A stretch of 42,745 nucleotides of DNA from the NCBI GenBank assembly GCA_024399065.1, contig JAKSIB010000029.1:1-42745 (forward strand), read 5' to 3'. The notes beneath the pieces are model-generated. The model was given only the letters and a program-made list of their open reading frames with translations, ran no database searches and had not been told where the DNA came from. Each line of letters opens with the position of its first letter. Position 1 is the stretch's first letter. The translations under genes were made by a program, and so were the position numbers. Below are positions 33,538 through 41,178 of this stretch, in pieces. The stretch comes from Fibrobacter sp. (GTDB taxonomy: Bacteria; Fibrobacterota; Fibrobacteria; Fibrobacterales; Fibrobacteraceae).

Positions 33538-35922
33538 ATGATTTTGCGCTATCTCAAGTTCTTTTTGCTGGCCCTGGTTGCTGGGCTTTTTATTGCTTGC
33601 TCCGATGACGATAACGACTCGGAATTCCTTTTCAATCGCGAAGTGACTGATCTTTCCGTTGTTCGTGAATGCAAGTCCAGCGGAGAACATGGCGACACTT
33701 GTTTCCAGGTACGTTTCCACTATCCTATGGAAACCGAAAAGCTGACCAACATCTACGTGTGGGTTGATAACATGGTTTTGGATGACACATCCAAGGCTGT
33801 GACAAAAGACGACTTGAAGCGTGCCGACGAAGTGATTGAATATCAGACCGGTACTTCCGAACTTTATGGCTATGTGGATGTGTCCTCCTATGTGTCCAAG
33901 CTGATGGAGGAAGGCAAGGAAGACGACAGCAAGAAACTGGACAGCCTGATGGTCGCCTTCTACTGCGACTATTCCGACGACGAACAACCGGGAACCGTGC
34001 AGCGCATCTATGTGCATTTCAAGGACAGGATGGCTCCTTCCGTCGTGAACCTGAGGGATCCTGAAACATGGACCACCGGCGCAGAATTTGTATGGAACCG
34101 TCCTGCAGACCAGACCGACTTTTATTCCTCCGGCGACTTGTCCGGCCCCATCGTCGGCTACAATATTGTGGTGTACGCCCTCGACGAAGACGAAGATATC
34201 CGTAAGGTCAAGGTGAAGGTCTCCAATTCCGAAGGCGTGGATTCCACCGGCACCAAGATTTACAAGCGTCATGCAAGAATCCGTTCCAATACCAACGATT
34301 CCGTATGGGTGGATTCCGTTACTTCTGCAAAGAACTTGTTGCGTATCGCAATTCTCGATGGTAAGGGCTACGATACTGAAGACTTCGAGGCCAATGCCTT
34401 TACCTTGGTGCTTGAAGGCCTGAAGGCGGAATCTCGCTATACCATCGGTATCTCCTCCTGGGATTCCAGTGGCAACGGCTCTGGTGACGAAAAGTCCAAC
34501 ATGCCCTGGTCCAACACCATGTTCTATACAACGGATTCCATCGCTCCGCTGATTGGTTCCACGATTCTTACCTTGAAGGATTCCGTATTCCCCGAACTGG
34601 CACGCCTAGACAGCAACAACCGTCTGAGAGTTTTCTGGGGCCGCAGCGTAGACCCGCGAGTCAAGAATCACGGCATCACCGTGGATACTTTGCTGTCTAT
34701 TCCGGACTCTTGTCTTTACAGCGAGACCCTCAAGGACTACCAGTGCATAAACGAAGAAATTGAAGGCTACTACGTTGACTACTACGACCGCACCAACAAG
34801 GAATGGGTGAAGTTCGGCTATGCTGGGGGAGATCTTTCCAGATACAGCAAGCGTTACAAGCTTGAAGCCGATACCATGGTGGCCGATGCAGAAGAAGGCG
34901 AGTTCGTGACTGACACGATCCGCTGGGTAGCCCCTGGTGACACATTGATTTTGCGCGTACGTTCTAGGGACGTTTCGGGATACTACTCCAAGGCTGTAAT
35001 CGACACCATCGTCGTTGCGCCTAGCGAAAAGGCCAAGGATGTGGAATGCCCCGAAGGATTTATCCTTGTCTCTACATCCGATACAACGACCTTCTGCATG
35101 GAACGTTACGAACATCGTGATGATTCCGGAACGTTTGTCAATAACGTGCTGCACTCCGAGGCGTTGGCTGCCTGCCAGGCCATGTCCGGTTCCGGTTTTA
35201 CCTTTGACCTTTGCGGCGAACGCGAATGGGAACTGGTGTGTCTCTCCGGAGGTACACTTTCCTATGGCGTGATCGAAGAAAGTTCTGAGGACAACTCCGA
35301 TTACCTCTTTGCAAACTGCAATGTTGCCACCAACGATTCTGTTCCTGCTTTGGATATTTCCAAGCGCAGTTCCCGCTGCCTGAACCCCATGGGCGTTCAT
35401 GACATGCCGGGCCAGTTGCAGGAATGGGTCCGCGGAAGATCCGAGGATACGCTTACTGTGCTGAAGGGCGGCAGTTATAAGGTCTTCGGTGGCCTGGATC
35501 GCGAAACCCAGGCCCGTTGCACCAACCGCAGCTTCCCGTACTACACAAGGCCCGACTACACCAAGGATACTGTGTACCTCTACCGCGAAGGAACCCGCGT
35601 GGATACGGTCTTTGTTGCGGATACTTCGAGAACTCCCTACGAGAAGAAGCCCGTCCTTACAAAGGAAGACTTCACGGATTCCCTGCAGTTCTTCAACGTG
35701 CTGGATGCAGACGGCAACAAGATAGGCGAGGACTACGCACCTTATGCCGAATACAAGAAGGGTGGCGACGAATGGTTGGAGAAGGTGGCTAATGGCCTGA
35801 CCTACGAACCGGACCGCGTCGAAGTGGTGTTCGTCAAGAAGGAAAGAATCGCCTACCGCCAGGCTGCCGCATTCTACAAGAGCCCGGCTATCGGCTTCCG
35901 CTGCTGCGCCTATCCGGAATAA
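33538..35922 (+). CDS. modular lipoprotein with fibronectin-III-like repeats and C-terminal formylglycine-generating-enzyme-like domain
   Basis: 794 residues from the ATG at 33538. Signal peptide MILRYLKFFLLALVAGLFIA, lipidated Cys21, then an acidic stretch SDDDNDSE that may favour surface export. About residues 30-500 are beta-rich, including segments like SRYTIGISSWDSSGNGSGDE typical of fibronectin type III. From about 503 the chain matches the FGE/SUMF1-type fold: CPEGFILVSTSDTTTFCMER, LCGEREWELVCLSGG, MGVHDMPGQLQEWVRG, LKGGSYKVFGG and the end AIGFRCCAYPE. Fibrobacter genomes carry many such paralogous lipoproteins; enzymatic activity is doubtful and a structural or binding role is likely. 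It is monocistronic. Confidence 0.85.
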   Translation: MILRYLKFFLLALVAGLFIACSDDDNDSEFLFNREVTDLSVVRECKSSGEHGDTCFQVRFHYPMETEKLTNIYVWVDNMVLDDTSKAVTKDDLKRADEVIEYQTGTSELYGYVDVSSYVSKLMEEGKEDDSKKLDSLMVAFYCDYSDDEQPGTVQRIYVHFKDRMAPSVVNLRDPETWTTGAEFVWNRPADQTDFYSSGDLSGPIVGYNIVVYALDEDEDIRKVKVKVSNSEGVDSTGTKIYKRHARIRSNTNDSVWVDSVTSAKNLLRIAILDGKGYDTEDFEANAFTLVLEGLKAESRYTIGISSWDSSGNGSGDEKSNMPWSNTMFYTTDSIAPLIGSTILTLKDSVFPELARLDSNNRLRVFWGRSVDPRVKNHGITVDTLLSIPDSCLYSETLKDYQCINEEIEGYYVDYYDRTNKEWVKFGYAGGDLSRYSKRYKLEADTMVADAEEGEFVTDTIRWVAPGDTLILRVRSRDVSGYYSKAVIDTIVVAPSEKAKDVECPEGFILVSTSDTTTFCMERYEHRDDSGTFVNNVLHSEALAACQAMSGSGFTFDLCGEREWELVCLSGGTLSYGVIEESSEDNSDYLFANCNVATNDSVPALDISKRSSRCLNPMGVHDMPGQLQEWVRGRSEDTLTVLKGGSYKVFGGLDRETQARCTNRSFPYYTRPDYTKDTVYLYREGTRVDTVFVADTSRTPYEKKPVLTKEDFTDSLQFFNVLDADGNKIGEDYAPYAEYKKGGDEWLEKVANGLTYEPDRVEVVFVKKERIAYRQAAAFYKSPAIGFRCCAYPE

Positions 35923-35950
35923 AGTCTCGATACAGCTTGTTATAGGAAAA

Positions 35951-35976
35951 GCCTCGGTCTGGTGATCGGGGCTTTC
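35951..35976 (+). terminator. terminator after the FGE-like lipoprotein gene
   Basis: GCCTCGGTC pairs with GATCGGGGC using G-U pairs, loop TGGT, then TTTCTATT. It is preceded by AAAA. Confidence 0.65.
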
Positions 35977-36027
35977 TATTATGGTTCATTACAAATATTC
36001 TTTTATGCAGAAATTTGCATATATGCA

Positions 36028-36058
36028 TTGACAAAGGACGGGCCAATTTATAACTTTA
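36028..36058 (+). promoter_or_regulatory. promoter of the MTHFR-like gene
   Basis: TTGACA at 36028-36033 and TATAAC at 36049-36054, a 15-bp spacing. Alternatively TAACTTTA at 36051-36058 with TTG 20 nt upstream. The ATG at 36063 is 8 nt after TATAAC and there is no SD. Confidence 0.5.
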
Positions 36059-36062
36059 GGCT

Positions 36063-36821
36063 ATGATTAAGAATTTGCCTAAGTCTATTGCTCTTGAATT
36101 GGTACCCCGTACCTTGGAAGGCCTTGTTGAGGAATCCAGGGATTGCTTGTCTAAGTTTCCCATTACCACAGTGAATGTTCCGGAAATCCGTACGGTTTCT
36201 GTGAAGTCCTACGAATCAGCCCGTGCGCTGATTGCAAACCACATTCCGGTAACCCCTCACTTCCGCATGGTGGATCGTTCCCTTACGGAACTGATTGAAA
36301 TGCTTGGCGTGCTTACTTCCATGGGCCTCAGGGAAGTCTTGATCATTGCAGGCGACCCGCCCAAGGATATTGGATTCCAGCCTTCCGGCCTGACTTCGGT
36401 GCTTGCCATCCGTGAAATCCGCAAGCTGTTCCCGACCCTTAAGATATTTGCGGGTCTTGACCCGTTCCGTACCAGCTTCCGCGAGGAACTGGACTACGCC
36501 AAGCGTAAGCTGGACGCCGGCGCCGACGGCTTCTACACCCAGCCTTTCTTCAGCGTGGGTATGCTGGAACAGTGGATGGAGCAGATTCCCGAAGCTGAGG
36601 TCTGGTATGGCATTGCGCCTGTGCTTTCCGAAAAGTCCAAGTTCTACTGGGAGAATACAAACAAGGTTGTTTTCCCGCCGGATTTCGACATTACTCTCGA
36701 AAGCAACGTGAAGACGGGTCGCGCCCTGCTTAAGTCTATCGCCGATGCGAACCAGCGCGCCTACCTGATGCCTGTCCGCGTGGACGCCGCCGAGTATGTT
36801 GGCGCCCTGCTGAACGATTAA
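36063..36821 (+). CDS. divergent, short methylenetetrahydrofolate reductase
   Basis: 252 residues; standard MetF is about 290-300. TIM-barrel motifs are recognisable but altered: the N-terminal FEFFPP motif reads ALELVPR, the VTPHFRMVDRSLTELIEML region matches the PHL-C strand, VLIIAGDPP replaces LRGDPP, and DAGADGFYTQPFFSVG corresponds to GADF-ITQ-FFD. The C-terminal part usually ending in NR-EL-Y-I-LG is missing. It is predicted to use FAD and NAD(P)H to make methyl-THF for methionine synthesis. A different folate-related or flavin TIM-barrel function cannot be excluded. Its stop codon lies inside the first of three 26-bp tandem repeats. Confidence 0.75.
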   Translation: MIKNLPKSIALELVPRTLEGLVEESRDCLSKFPITTVNVPEIRTVSVKSYESARALIANHIPVTPHFRMVDRSLTELIEMLGVLTSMGLREVLIIAGDPPKDIGFQPSGLTSVLAIREIRKLFPTLKIFAGLDPFRTSFREELDYAKRKLDAGADGFYTQPFFSVGMLEQWMEQIPEAEVWYGIAPVLSEKSKFYWENTNKVVFPPDFDITLESNVKTGRALLKSIADANQRAYLMPVRVDAAEYVGALLND

Positions 36822-36880
36822 CGGTCGGTTCATTGCTGAACGATTAGCTGTCGGTTTACAGCTGAACGATTAGCTGTCGA
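36809..36880. repeat. 26-bp tandem repeats running out of the MTHFR gene
   Basis: GCTGAACGATTA begins at 36809, 36835 and 36861, a period of exactly 26 bp. Copies 2 and 3 also share GCTGTCG after it. Copy 1 contains the last codons and stop of the MTHFR gene (LLND-stop), so the gene's 3' end has been duplicated downstream. Confidence 0.9.
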
Positions 36881-36898
36881 CACGTCGCCGAAGAATTG

Positions 36899-36930
36899 AA
36901 AAAGGATACCTGAAAACAGGTATCCTTTTG
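36899..36930. terminator. bidirectional terminator between MTHFR and sdpI genes
   Basis: AAAGGATACCTG / CAGGTATCCTTT, a 12-bp perfect stem with loop AAAA, with A-run before and TTTTG after. Confidence 0.9.
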
Positions 36931-36960
36931 CTTTAGTTTGCTTTAGCTGGTCGCTTCGAT

Positions 36961-37587
36961 TTACTTGTGCCTGAGCGCGAAAATCCATGAGTATGCGACG
37001 GGGACGATCGCTGTTGCGATCAGCAAAGTTGTTGTGACGTAGATGTTTTCCAGAAGGCTTGTGAAAATCATCAGCAGTCCGCCAATGACAAAGGCGAATC
37101 CGCCAACGCGGTGGGTGTGGAACCAGTTGTCCTCGTTCTTGAGCGTCCAGTAGATGCGTATGCCGAAGATCATGTTCTGGGTGACCTTGGGCATGACGTT
37201 TCCAAGAATCACAAACAGGACTCCCAGGAAAATGGTGACAAACAGCGTAAGGTTGAACTTGATGTCCAGGGAGAACATGATGATGCTTCCCATGACGAAT
37301 ATGGCGATGGCGGGAACGAGCCATATAATGTAGGGGAGGTACTTCCTGATTTGGCCGTTTTTCTTGAACTGGATGTGTGTGTCCAGGAGGCAGAGCAACT
37401 GGATTGCCATCAGGAATGCGGGAATCCCGAAAACGGCTCCTGCCTTGGGCATAAAATTGTCGGGTTCGTTGTTCAGGTTGAAATGCACCGGCAGTTGGGC
37501 GGGCAGCTTGTCCCACAGGATAATCCCTGCGACGGATGTCATGGCGATGACGAACAGGGAAATAAGAATTTTCCATTTGTTGTTCAT
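36961..37587 (-). CDS. sdpI: SdpI-family membrane protein with DUF1648 region
   Basis: 208 residues with six predicted spans (about 8-25, 50-68, 85-105, 110-130, 160-178 and 185-203). The DUF1648 segment at the N-terminus, LPAQLPVHFNLNNEPDNFMP, and the SdpI signature near 130-160 (MPKVTQNMIFGIRIYWTLKN, WFHTHRVGG) are clear. In Bacillus subtilis SdpI gives immunity to the SdpC toxin and signals to the repressor SdpR. No sdpC-like toxin gene is visible here, so the role may be envelope-stress or transport related. It begins 1 nt after the stop of the ArsR-type gene and is co-transcribed with it. Confidence 0.9.
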   Translation of the reverse strand: MNNKWKILISLFVIAMTSVAGIILWDKLPAQLPVHFNLNNEPDNFMPKAGAVFGIPAFLMAIQLLCLLDTHIQFKKNGQIRKYLPYIIWLVPAIAIFVMGSIIMFSLDIKFNLTLFVTIFLGVLFVILGNVMPKVTQNMIFGIRIYWTLKNEDNWFHTHRVGGFAFVIGGLLMIFTSLLENIYVTTTLLIATAIVPVAYSWIFALRHK

Positions 37588-37588
37588 G

Positions 37589-37867
37589 TTACTTTTCTCC
37601 TTTAGGTGTTTCTTTTAAATCTTTTACCCACATCATGATTTCTTCGAGAACAGATGTGCTGAGTTCGTAGATGATGAATTTTCCATCGCGGCGGTCGCGG
37701 ATCAGGTCCGCATTTTTCAGGACAGTCAGGTGGCGTGAAATGGCCGGGCCCGAAATTTCAAAGGCCTCAGCTATTTCTCCTGCAGTCTTCTTGCCGCCCT
37801 TGAGCATGTTCAGGATCTGTCGGCGCGTTGGGTCCGACAAGGCCTGAAGGGTATCTTGTAATGCCAT
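37589..37867 (-). CDS. sdpR: ArsR-family transcriptional regulator, SdpR-like
   Basis: 92 residues from the ATG at 37867, which has GGAG 8 nt upstream; the open frame continues upstream but without start signals. It is a winged-helix repressor: LQALSDPTRRQILNMLKGGK, KTAGEIAEAFEISGPAISRH (recognition helix), LTVLKNADLIRDRRDGKFII and YELS. It lacks the metal-binding cysteines of ArsR/SmtB, as SdpR does. The pair sdpR-sdpI is the classic autoregulated unit in which SdpI sequesters SdpR at the membrane. An inverted repeat over its own predicted -10 is a good operator candidate. Confidence 0.92.
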   Translation of the reverse strand: MALQDTLQALSDPTRRQILNMLKGGKKTAGEIAEAFEISGPAISRHLTVLKNADLIRDRRDGKFIIYELSTSVLEEIMMWVKDLKETPKGEK

Positions 37868-37909
37868 AGGCAATCTCCAAAAAGGTTTAATAAGAACGTT
37901 GTGCGCGGA

Positions 37910-38100
37910 ACGATTTCGTCGCATCCCAAGCTTATTTAACATGGAACGACTTCGTCGTTCTGTTGTTTCGCCTCGGCTATAAAACATGCAAGCATGTTTT
38001 ATTTCACAGCCTCCGCTCTCCGACATGAAATAACTTCGTTATTCATGGTCGTTTCGCTTCGGCTGTTAAAACACTGGCGTGTTTTGCAGCGTTTGGCTTA
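37910..38100 (-). repeat. two-copy hairpin module in the predicted sdpRI 5' leader
   Basis: This is part of the 610-bp gene-free stretch 37868-38477. Plus-strand copy A has GAACGAC-TTC-GTCGTTC (37944-37960), GTTTCGCCTCGGC (37965-37977) and ATAAAACATG-CAAG-CATGTTTTAT (37979-38002). Copy B has AATAAC-TTC-GTTATT (38029-38043), GTTTCGCTTCGGC (38051-38063) and AAAACAC-TGGC-GTGTTTT (38068-38085). The order is the same and the offset is 84-87 bp. The stems differ in sequence but stay paired. A degenerate third start lies at 37908-37926. All of it falls between the predicted sdpR transcription start and its ATG. Confidence 0.85.
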
Positions 38101-38106
38101 TTTAAC

Positions 38107-38126
38107 ATTTAACTTATATGTTAAAT
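38107..38126. promoter_or_regulatory. candidate SdpR operator
   Basis: Inverted repeat ATTTAAC-TTATAT-GTTAAAT overlapping the -10 and the predicted start of the sdpRI promoter, a usual place for an ArsR-family operator. Confidence 0.6.
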
Positions 38127-38152
38127 ATAATTTGACGGAAATGAATTGTCAA
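38124..38152 (-). promoter_or_regulatory. sdpRI promoter, TTGACA-N17-TATATT
   Basis: On the minus strand, TTGACA (38147-38152), a 17-bp spacer and TATATT (38124-38129). Predicted start near 38117, leaving a leader of about 250 nt before the sdpR ATG. Confidence 0.75.
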
Positions 38153-38189
38153 GAGATTTGATTCAAAAAGATTGTATTTGTTCGGAAAT

Positions 38190-38233
38190 GGGTACCAAAT
38201 GGGTATTTGGGGGCTTTTTAGTACCCTGTTTTT
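38190..38233 (+). repeat. terminator-like repeated element, copy 1
   Basis: GGGTACCAAAT, then a GC-poor middle, closing with GTACCC and TGTTTTT. Inside, CCAAAT pairs with ATTTGG around loop GGGT. The outer stem is GGGTAC / GTACCC. The second copy starts exactly 180 bp downstream. Between the copies (38234-38369) the DNA is very AT-rich and I see no gene. Confidence 0.7.
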
Positions 38234-38369
38234 CGTATAAATTATCGATTTTTTTGTTGAAATAATAATGAAAAATGATAAATAATTATCTTTTGATAGT
38301 TAAATGATAGATTTTTGTTATGAAAAGTTTGCTTTGACGATGCTTTTGTTTTGAACAAACTAAAAATTG

Positions 38370-38413
38370 GGGTACCAAATGGATATCTTGGGGTGTTTTG
38401 GTATCCTTTTTTT
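38370..38413 (+). repeat. terminator-like repeated element, copy 2
   Basis: GGGTACCAAAT again, with a similar middle, closing with GTATCC and a T9 run. It lies about 10 bp before the TATATT box of the IMPase gene. The outer stem is kept with one G-U pair. Confidence 0.7.
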
Positions 38414-38423
38414 TTCATTTTCC

Positions 38424-38429
38424 TATATT
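38424..38429 (+). promoter_or_regulatory. -10 box of the IMPase gene
   Basis: TATATT on the plus strand, 48 nt before the ATG at 38478. The leader carries GAGG 7 nt before the start. Confidence 0.5.
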
Positions 38430-38477
38430 TTGCGGCGTAATAGTGGTGTCGTAACGTTGTAATGGCGAGGATTTTCC

Positions 38478-39272
38478 ATGAGCGCGATTGAAAAAAGTGA
38501 ATTTTTGAAGGTGGCTGAGGATCTGGCCCGTAGGGCAGGGGAGATCTGCCTGGAACTGCAGAACAACCTGGGCGACGTAAAATACAAGACCGCGAAGGAC
38601 GTGGTCACCATCGCCGACGTCACCAGCGAAAAGCTTATTGTGGAAGGTCTCCGCAAGGCTTTCCCCACCCATTCCATCCGTACGGAGGAAGCGGGCGTCA
38701 TCGAAGGCTCTGACCCGCGCTACCGCTGGATCATTGACCCGGTGGACGGTACCGTGAACTTTAGCCGCAGTATTCCGCTGTGGGGCATTTCCATTGCGCT
38801 TCATTTCGAGGGCAAGCCGCTTGTGGCCTGCGTGAACCTCCCGAAACTTGGCGAAATGTTTACTGCGGCCAAGGGGCTTGGCGCCTTCATGAACGGCAAA
38901 CCCATTCACGTGAGCTGCGAAAGCAATCCCACCCATGCGATCGTCAGCAATGGGGACTTCAATGTAGGCGAGGTTGCCAAGATCAACGCCCAGAATTCCC
39001 GCAACTTCGCCGCCGAGGCGGTTGCCTTTGAACGCGTGAAGTGTTTCGGCTCTGCGGTGATCGAAGGTTGCTTTACCGCATGCGGCCGCCTGGATTGTTT
39101 CGTGATGACCATGAGCTACCCCTGGGACATTGCCGCCATCGCCCTCCTGGTGGAAGAGGCTGGCGGAAAGTCCACCCACATCGACGGCACCGAAATGCAG
39201 TTTGTGGATGCGGAACAGGTCATCTTCAGCAACGGCCTGCTCCACGATACCCTGGTGAAGGTCCTGAATTAA
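38478..39272 (+). CDS. inositol monophosphatase family protein
   Basis: 264 residues, the usual length. Metal-dependent sugar phosphatase fold: TKDVVTIADVTSEK-like segment near residue 40, EEAGVI (Glu of metal site 1, about residue 71), IDPVDGTVNFSRSIPLWGIS (about 88-107, the DPxDGTxN signature) and SYPWDIAAIALLVEEAGG (WDxAA, about 214-231). Members dephosphorylate inositol-1-phosphate, histidinol phosphate, PAP or fructose-1,6-bisphosphate; which applies here cannot be decided. It stands alone with its own promoter, SD and terminator. Confidence 0.92.
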   Translation: MSAIEKSEFLKVAEDLARRAGEICLELQNNLGDVKYKTAKDVVTIADVTSEKLIVEGLRKAFPTHSIRTEEAGVIEGSDPRYRWIIDPVDGTVNFSRSIPLWGISIALHFEGKPLVACVNLPKLGEMFTAAKGLGAFMNGKPIHVSCESNPTHAIVSNGDFNVGEVAKINAQNSRNFAAEAVAFERVKCFGSAVIEGCFTACGRLDCFVMTMSYPWDIAAIALLVEEAGGKSTHIDGTEMQFVDAEQVIFSNGLLHDTLVKVLN

Positions 39273-39288
39273 CTTCTGAACTGACCGA

Positions 39289-39325
39289 AGCCCGTGAGCT
39301 ACGACACTCGTGGGTTTTGATTTTT
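39289..39325 (+). terminator. terminator after the IMPase gene
   Basis: CCCGTGAG pairs with CTCGTGGG using two G-U pairs, followed by TTTTGATTTTT. Confidence 0.6.
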
Positions 39326-39337
39326 GGGTTTTTAATA

Positions 39338-39343
39338 TAGATT
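39338..39343 (+). promoter_or_regulatory. candidate -10 box of the GH9 gene
   Basis: TAGATT (context AATATAGATTTAG), 31 nt before the ATG. The leader has a strong GGAGG at 39365-39369. Confidence 0.4.
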
Positions 39344-39374
39344 TAGCCTAAAAAAGAACACTTTTGGAGGTGCG

Positions 39375-41129
39375 ATGTTTATTAAGAAAAGTTTTGTGGC
39401 TGGCCTTGCCCTCTTCGGCCTGGCAGCAACCAATGCCCCGGCAGCCCTCAGTGACGACGACTTCGTGGAAGCCGCATGGATGACCACCCGTTTCTACGGA
39501 GCCCAGCGTTCTGGTGAAGGCCCCAACTGGATGGCCGATGGCACCACTTATCCCACAAGTTTCTTGAAGGACGAATACAAGGGCCAGGATGTTTCCGGCG
39601 GTTGGTTCGACTGCGGTGACCATGTGATGTTCGGTCAGACCCAGGGCTTTGGCGCCTACGTGCTGGCCTTGGCCTATGCGGAATTTACCGAAGGCTATTA
39701 CGACCTTTATACCGGCGACTACACCGACTATAAGGCTTCCGGCGACTATTCCCGTGCCGGCGGCACTCCCAACAAGGTCCGCGACCTTCTGGAAGAACTC
39801 CGTTACGAAGCTGATTTCTGGGTGAAGGCAGCTCCCAGCACTACCTCCTTCGTTGCCGTGAAGGGCGATGGCGATGTGGACCACAAGAACTGGGTGACTC
39901 CGGGTAAGATGAGCACCATGGGTACCTCCGAAGGTGGCGACCCCCGCACCATGCAGGCCGACACCGATGATGCTTACTCTTCTGGTATGGTGGCCGCCTT
40001 TATGGCAATCATGGCCCGTGTGGAACCGGATGCAGAACGTGCTGCCAAGTACCTGACCGCAGCAAAGAATGCCTATGGCTATTCCAAGACCCACAAGAGC
40101 GTTACGACTTCTGGCGGATACTACCAGAGCGGTTGGTGGGATGGCCGTACCGGCGACGGAACCTTCCTGGGTGCGCTTGAACTTTACCGTACCACCAAGG
40201 ATGAAACTTACAAGACTGAAGCTCAGACTTATTTCTCCCAGCTGAAGTTTGAATCCGGTAGCTACTCCCGCTTGAACTATGCCAATGCAGTGCCGCTTTC
40301 CGTGGTGATGGGCAAGGGCGTCTTCGACTGGGATCCCACATCTGGTAACCAGAAGAATGCTAAGGATTTCCTGGATGGTATCTATAAGAACCAGAGCTCT
40401 GCTGACGGTATCTTCACTAAGGAAACAGGTGGCGGCGGCTCCTTCTCTGTGCGTACACCGTCTGGCGGCGCATTCCTTTACGGTCTTTATTCCAAGTTTA
40501 CCGGCACTACGGACTACGACGAACTGATCGAGAAGAACGTGGCCTACCTGCTGGGCGATAATGCCAACAGCAAGTCCTACGTGGCGGGCTTCGACCGCAA
40601 CGGTGCAAAGGCTCCTGTCGCTGTTCATCATCGTGGCTACTATGCCAACGAAGATCCTAGCAAGAATCCGGATTCCGATTTGAAGCCGCCTGCAAAGAAC
40701 AAGTACTTTGGCGCCATGATTGCTGGTGCGTTCAACAATCAGGGACACAATAGTAAGGTTGGCTCCTGGGATGAAAACGAAGTCTGCGTGGACATCAACG
40801 CCCCCATGGTTGGTGCGTTGGGCTACATTCTTTCCAAGAAGGCTCCCAAGACCGACGAGGAAATCGGAAGCCCGGTCCAGGCTATTGCGGGTAAGGTCGC
40901 TGCACCCTCTGGCGCCCTCCGCATGGTGGGTTCCAACGGCACCTACGTTGTTTCCAACGCCTTGCGTACTCCTTTCACGGTTGAAGTCTTTGACCTGAAG
41001 GGAACCTTGGTGCAGAAGCTGGAAAGCCAGGGCCGTGAAGTAAGCCTGCAGCCTAAGGTCAAGGGCGTATTGAACGTTCGCATCAGTTCCGGAAAGAACC
41101 AAATGGTCAAAACACTGAACAACTTGTAG
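39375..41129 (+). CDS. secreted GH9 endoglucanase with C-terminal sorting-like domain
   Basis: 584 residues. Signal peptide 1-23 (ATNAPA cut). The GH9 (alpha/alpha)6 catalytic domain spans about 26-495. It begins FVEAAWMTTRFYGAQRSGEG, with the catalytic-base motif GGWFDCGDHVMFG (Asp79, Asp82), the active-site histidine region VAVHHRGYYANEDPSKNPDS, and the proton-donor Glu469 in DENEVCVDINAP. The last 65 residues (VVSNALRTPFTVEVFDLKGT, GVLNVRISSG) form a small beta-sandwich like the C-terminal domains of Fibrobacter and type-IX-secreted proteins, and probably direct export or surface attachment. It hydrolyses internal beta-1,4 bonds of cellulose. No CBM is present. It is monocistronic. Confidence 0.95.
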   Translation: MFIKKSFVAGLALFGLAATNAPAALSDDDFVEAAWMTTRFYGAQRSGEGPNWMADGTTYPTSFLKDEYKGQDVSGGWFDCGDHVMFGQTQGFGAYVLALAYAEFTEGYYDLYTGDYTDYKASGDYSRAGGTPNKVRDLLEELRYEADFWVKAAPSTTSFVAVKGDGDVDHKNWVTPGKMSTMGTSEGGDPRTMQADTDDAYSSGMVAAFMAIMARVEPDAERAAKYLTAAKNAYGYSKTHKSVTTSGGYYQSGWWDGRTGDGTFLGALELYRTTKDETYKTEAQTYFSQLKFESGSYSRLNYANAVPLSVVMGKGVFDWDPTSGNQKNAKDFLDGIYKNQSSADGIFTKETGGGGSFSVRTPSGGAFLYGLYSKFTGTTDYDELIEKNVAYLLGDNANSKSYVAGFDRNGAKAPVAVHHRGYYANEDPSKNPDSDLKPPAKNKYFGAMIAGAFNNQGHNSKVGSWDENEVCVDINAPMVGALGYILSKKAPKTDEEIGSPVQAIAGKVAAPSGALRMVGSNGTYVVSNALRTPFTVEVFDLKGTLVQKLESQGREVSLQPKVKGVLNVRISSGKNQMVKTLNNL

Positions 41130-41151
41130 TTTTTTCCAAAAATTGTAATAG

Positions 41152-41178
41152 AAAGGCTCTCGCAAGAGGGCCTTTTTT
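41152..41178 (+). terminator. terminator after the GH9 gene
   Basis: AAGGCTCTC / GAGGGCCTT with loop GCAA (one G-U pair), followed by TTTTGTGT. Confidence 0.85.

Noticed and set aside
37868..38026. N-terminal extension of the ArsR-type regulator
   Set aside because: The extra 53 codons come from the hairpin-rich leader, and the ATG at 37867 has a GGAG site and the family's natural start.
37910..38100. CRISPR-like array suggested by repeated hairpins
   Set aside because: Only two modules of about 85 bp with diverged stems, no identical repeats with unique spacers, and no cas genes in the window.
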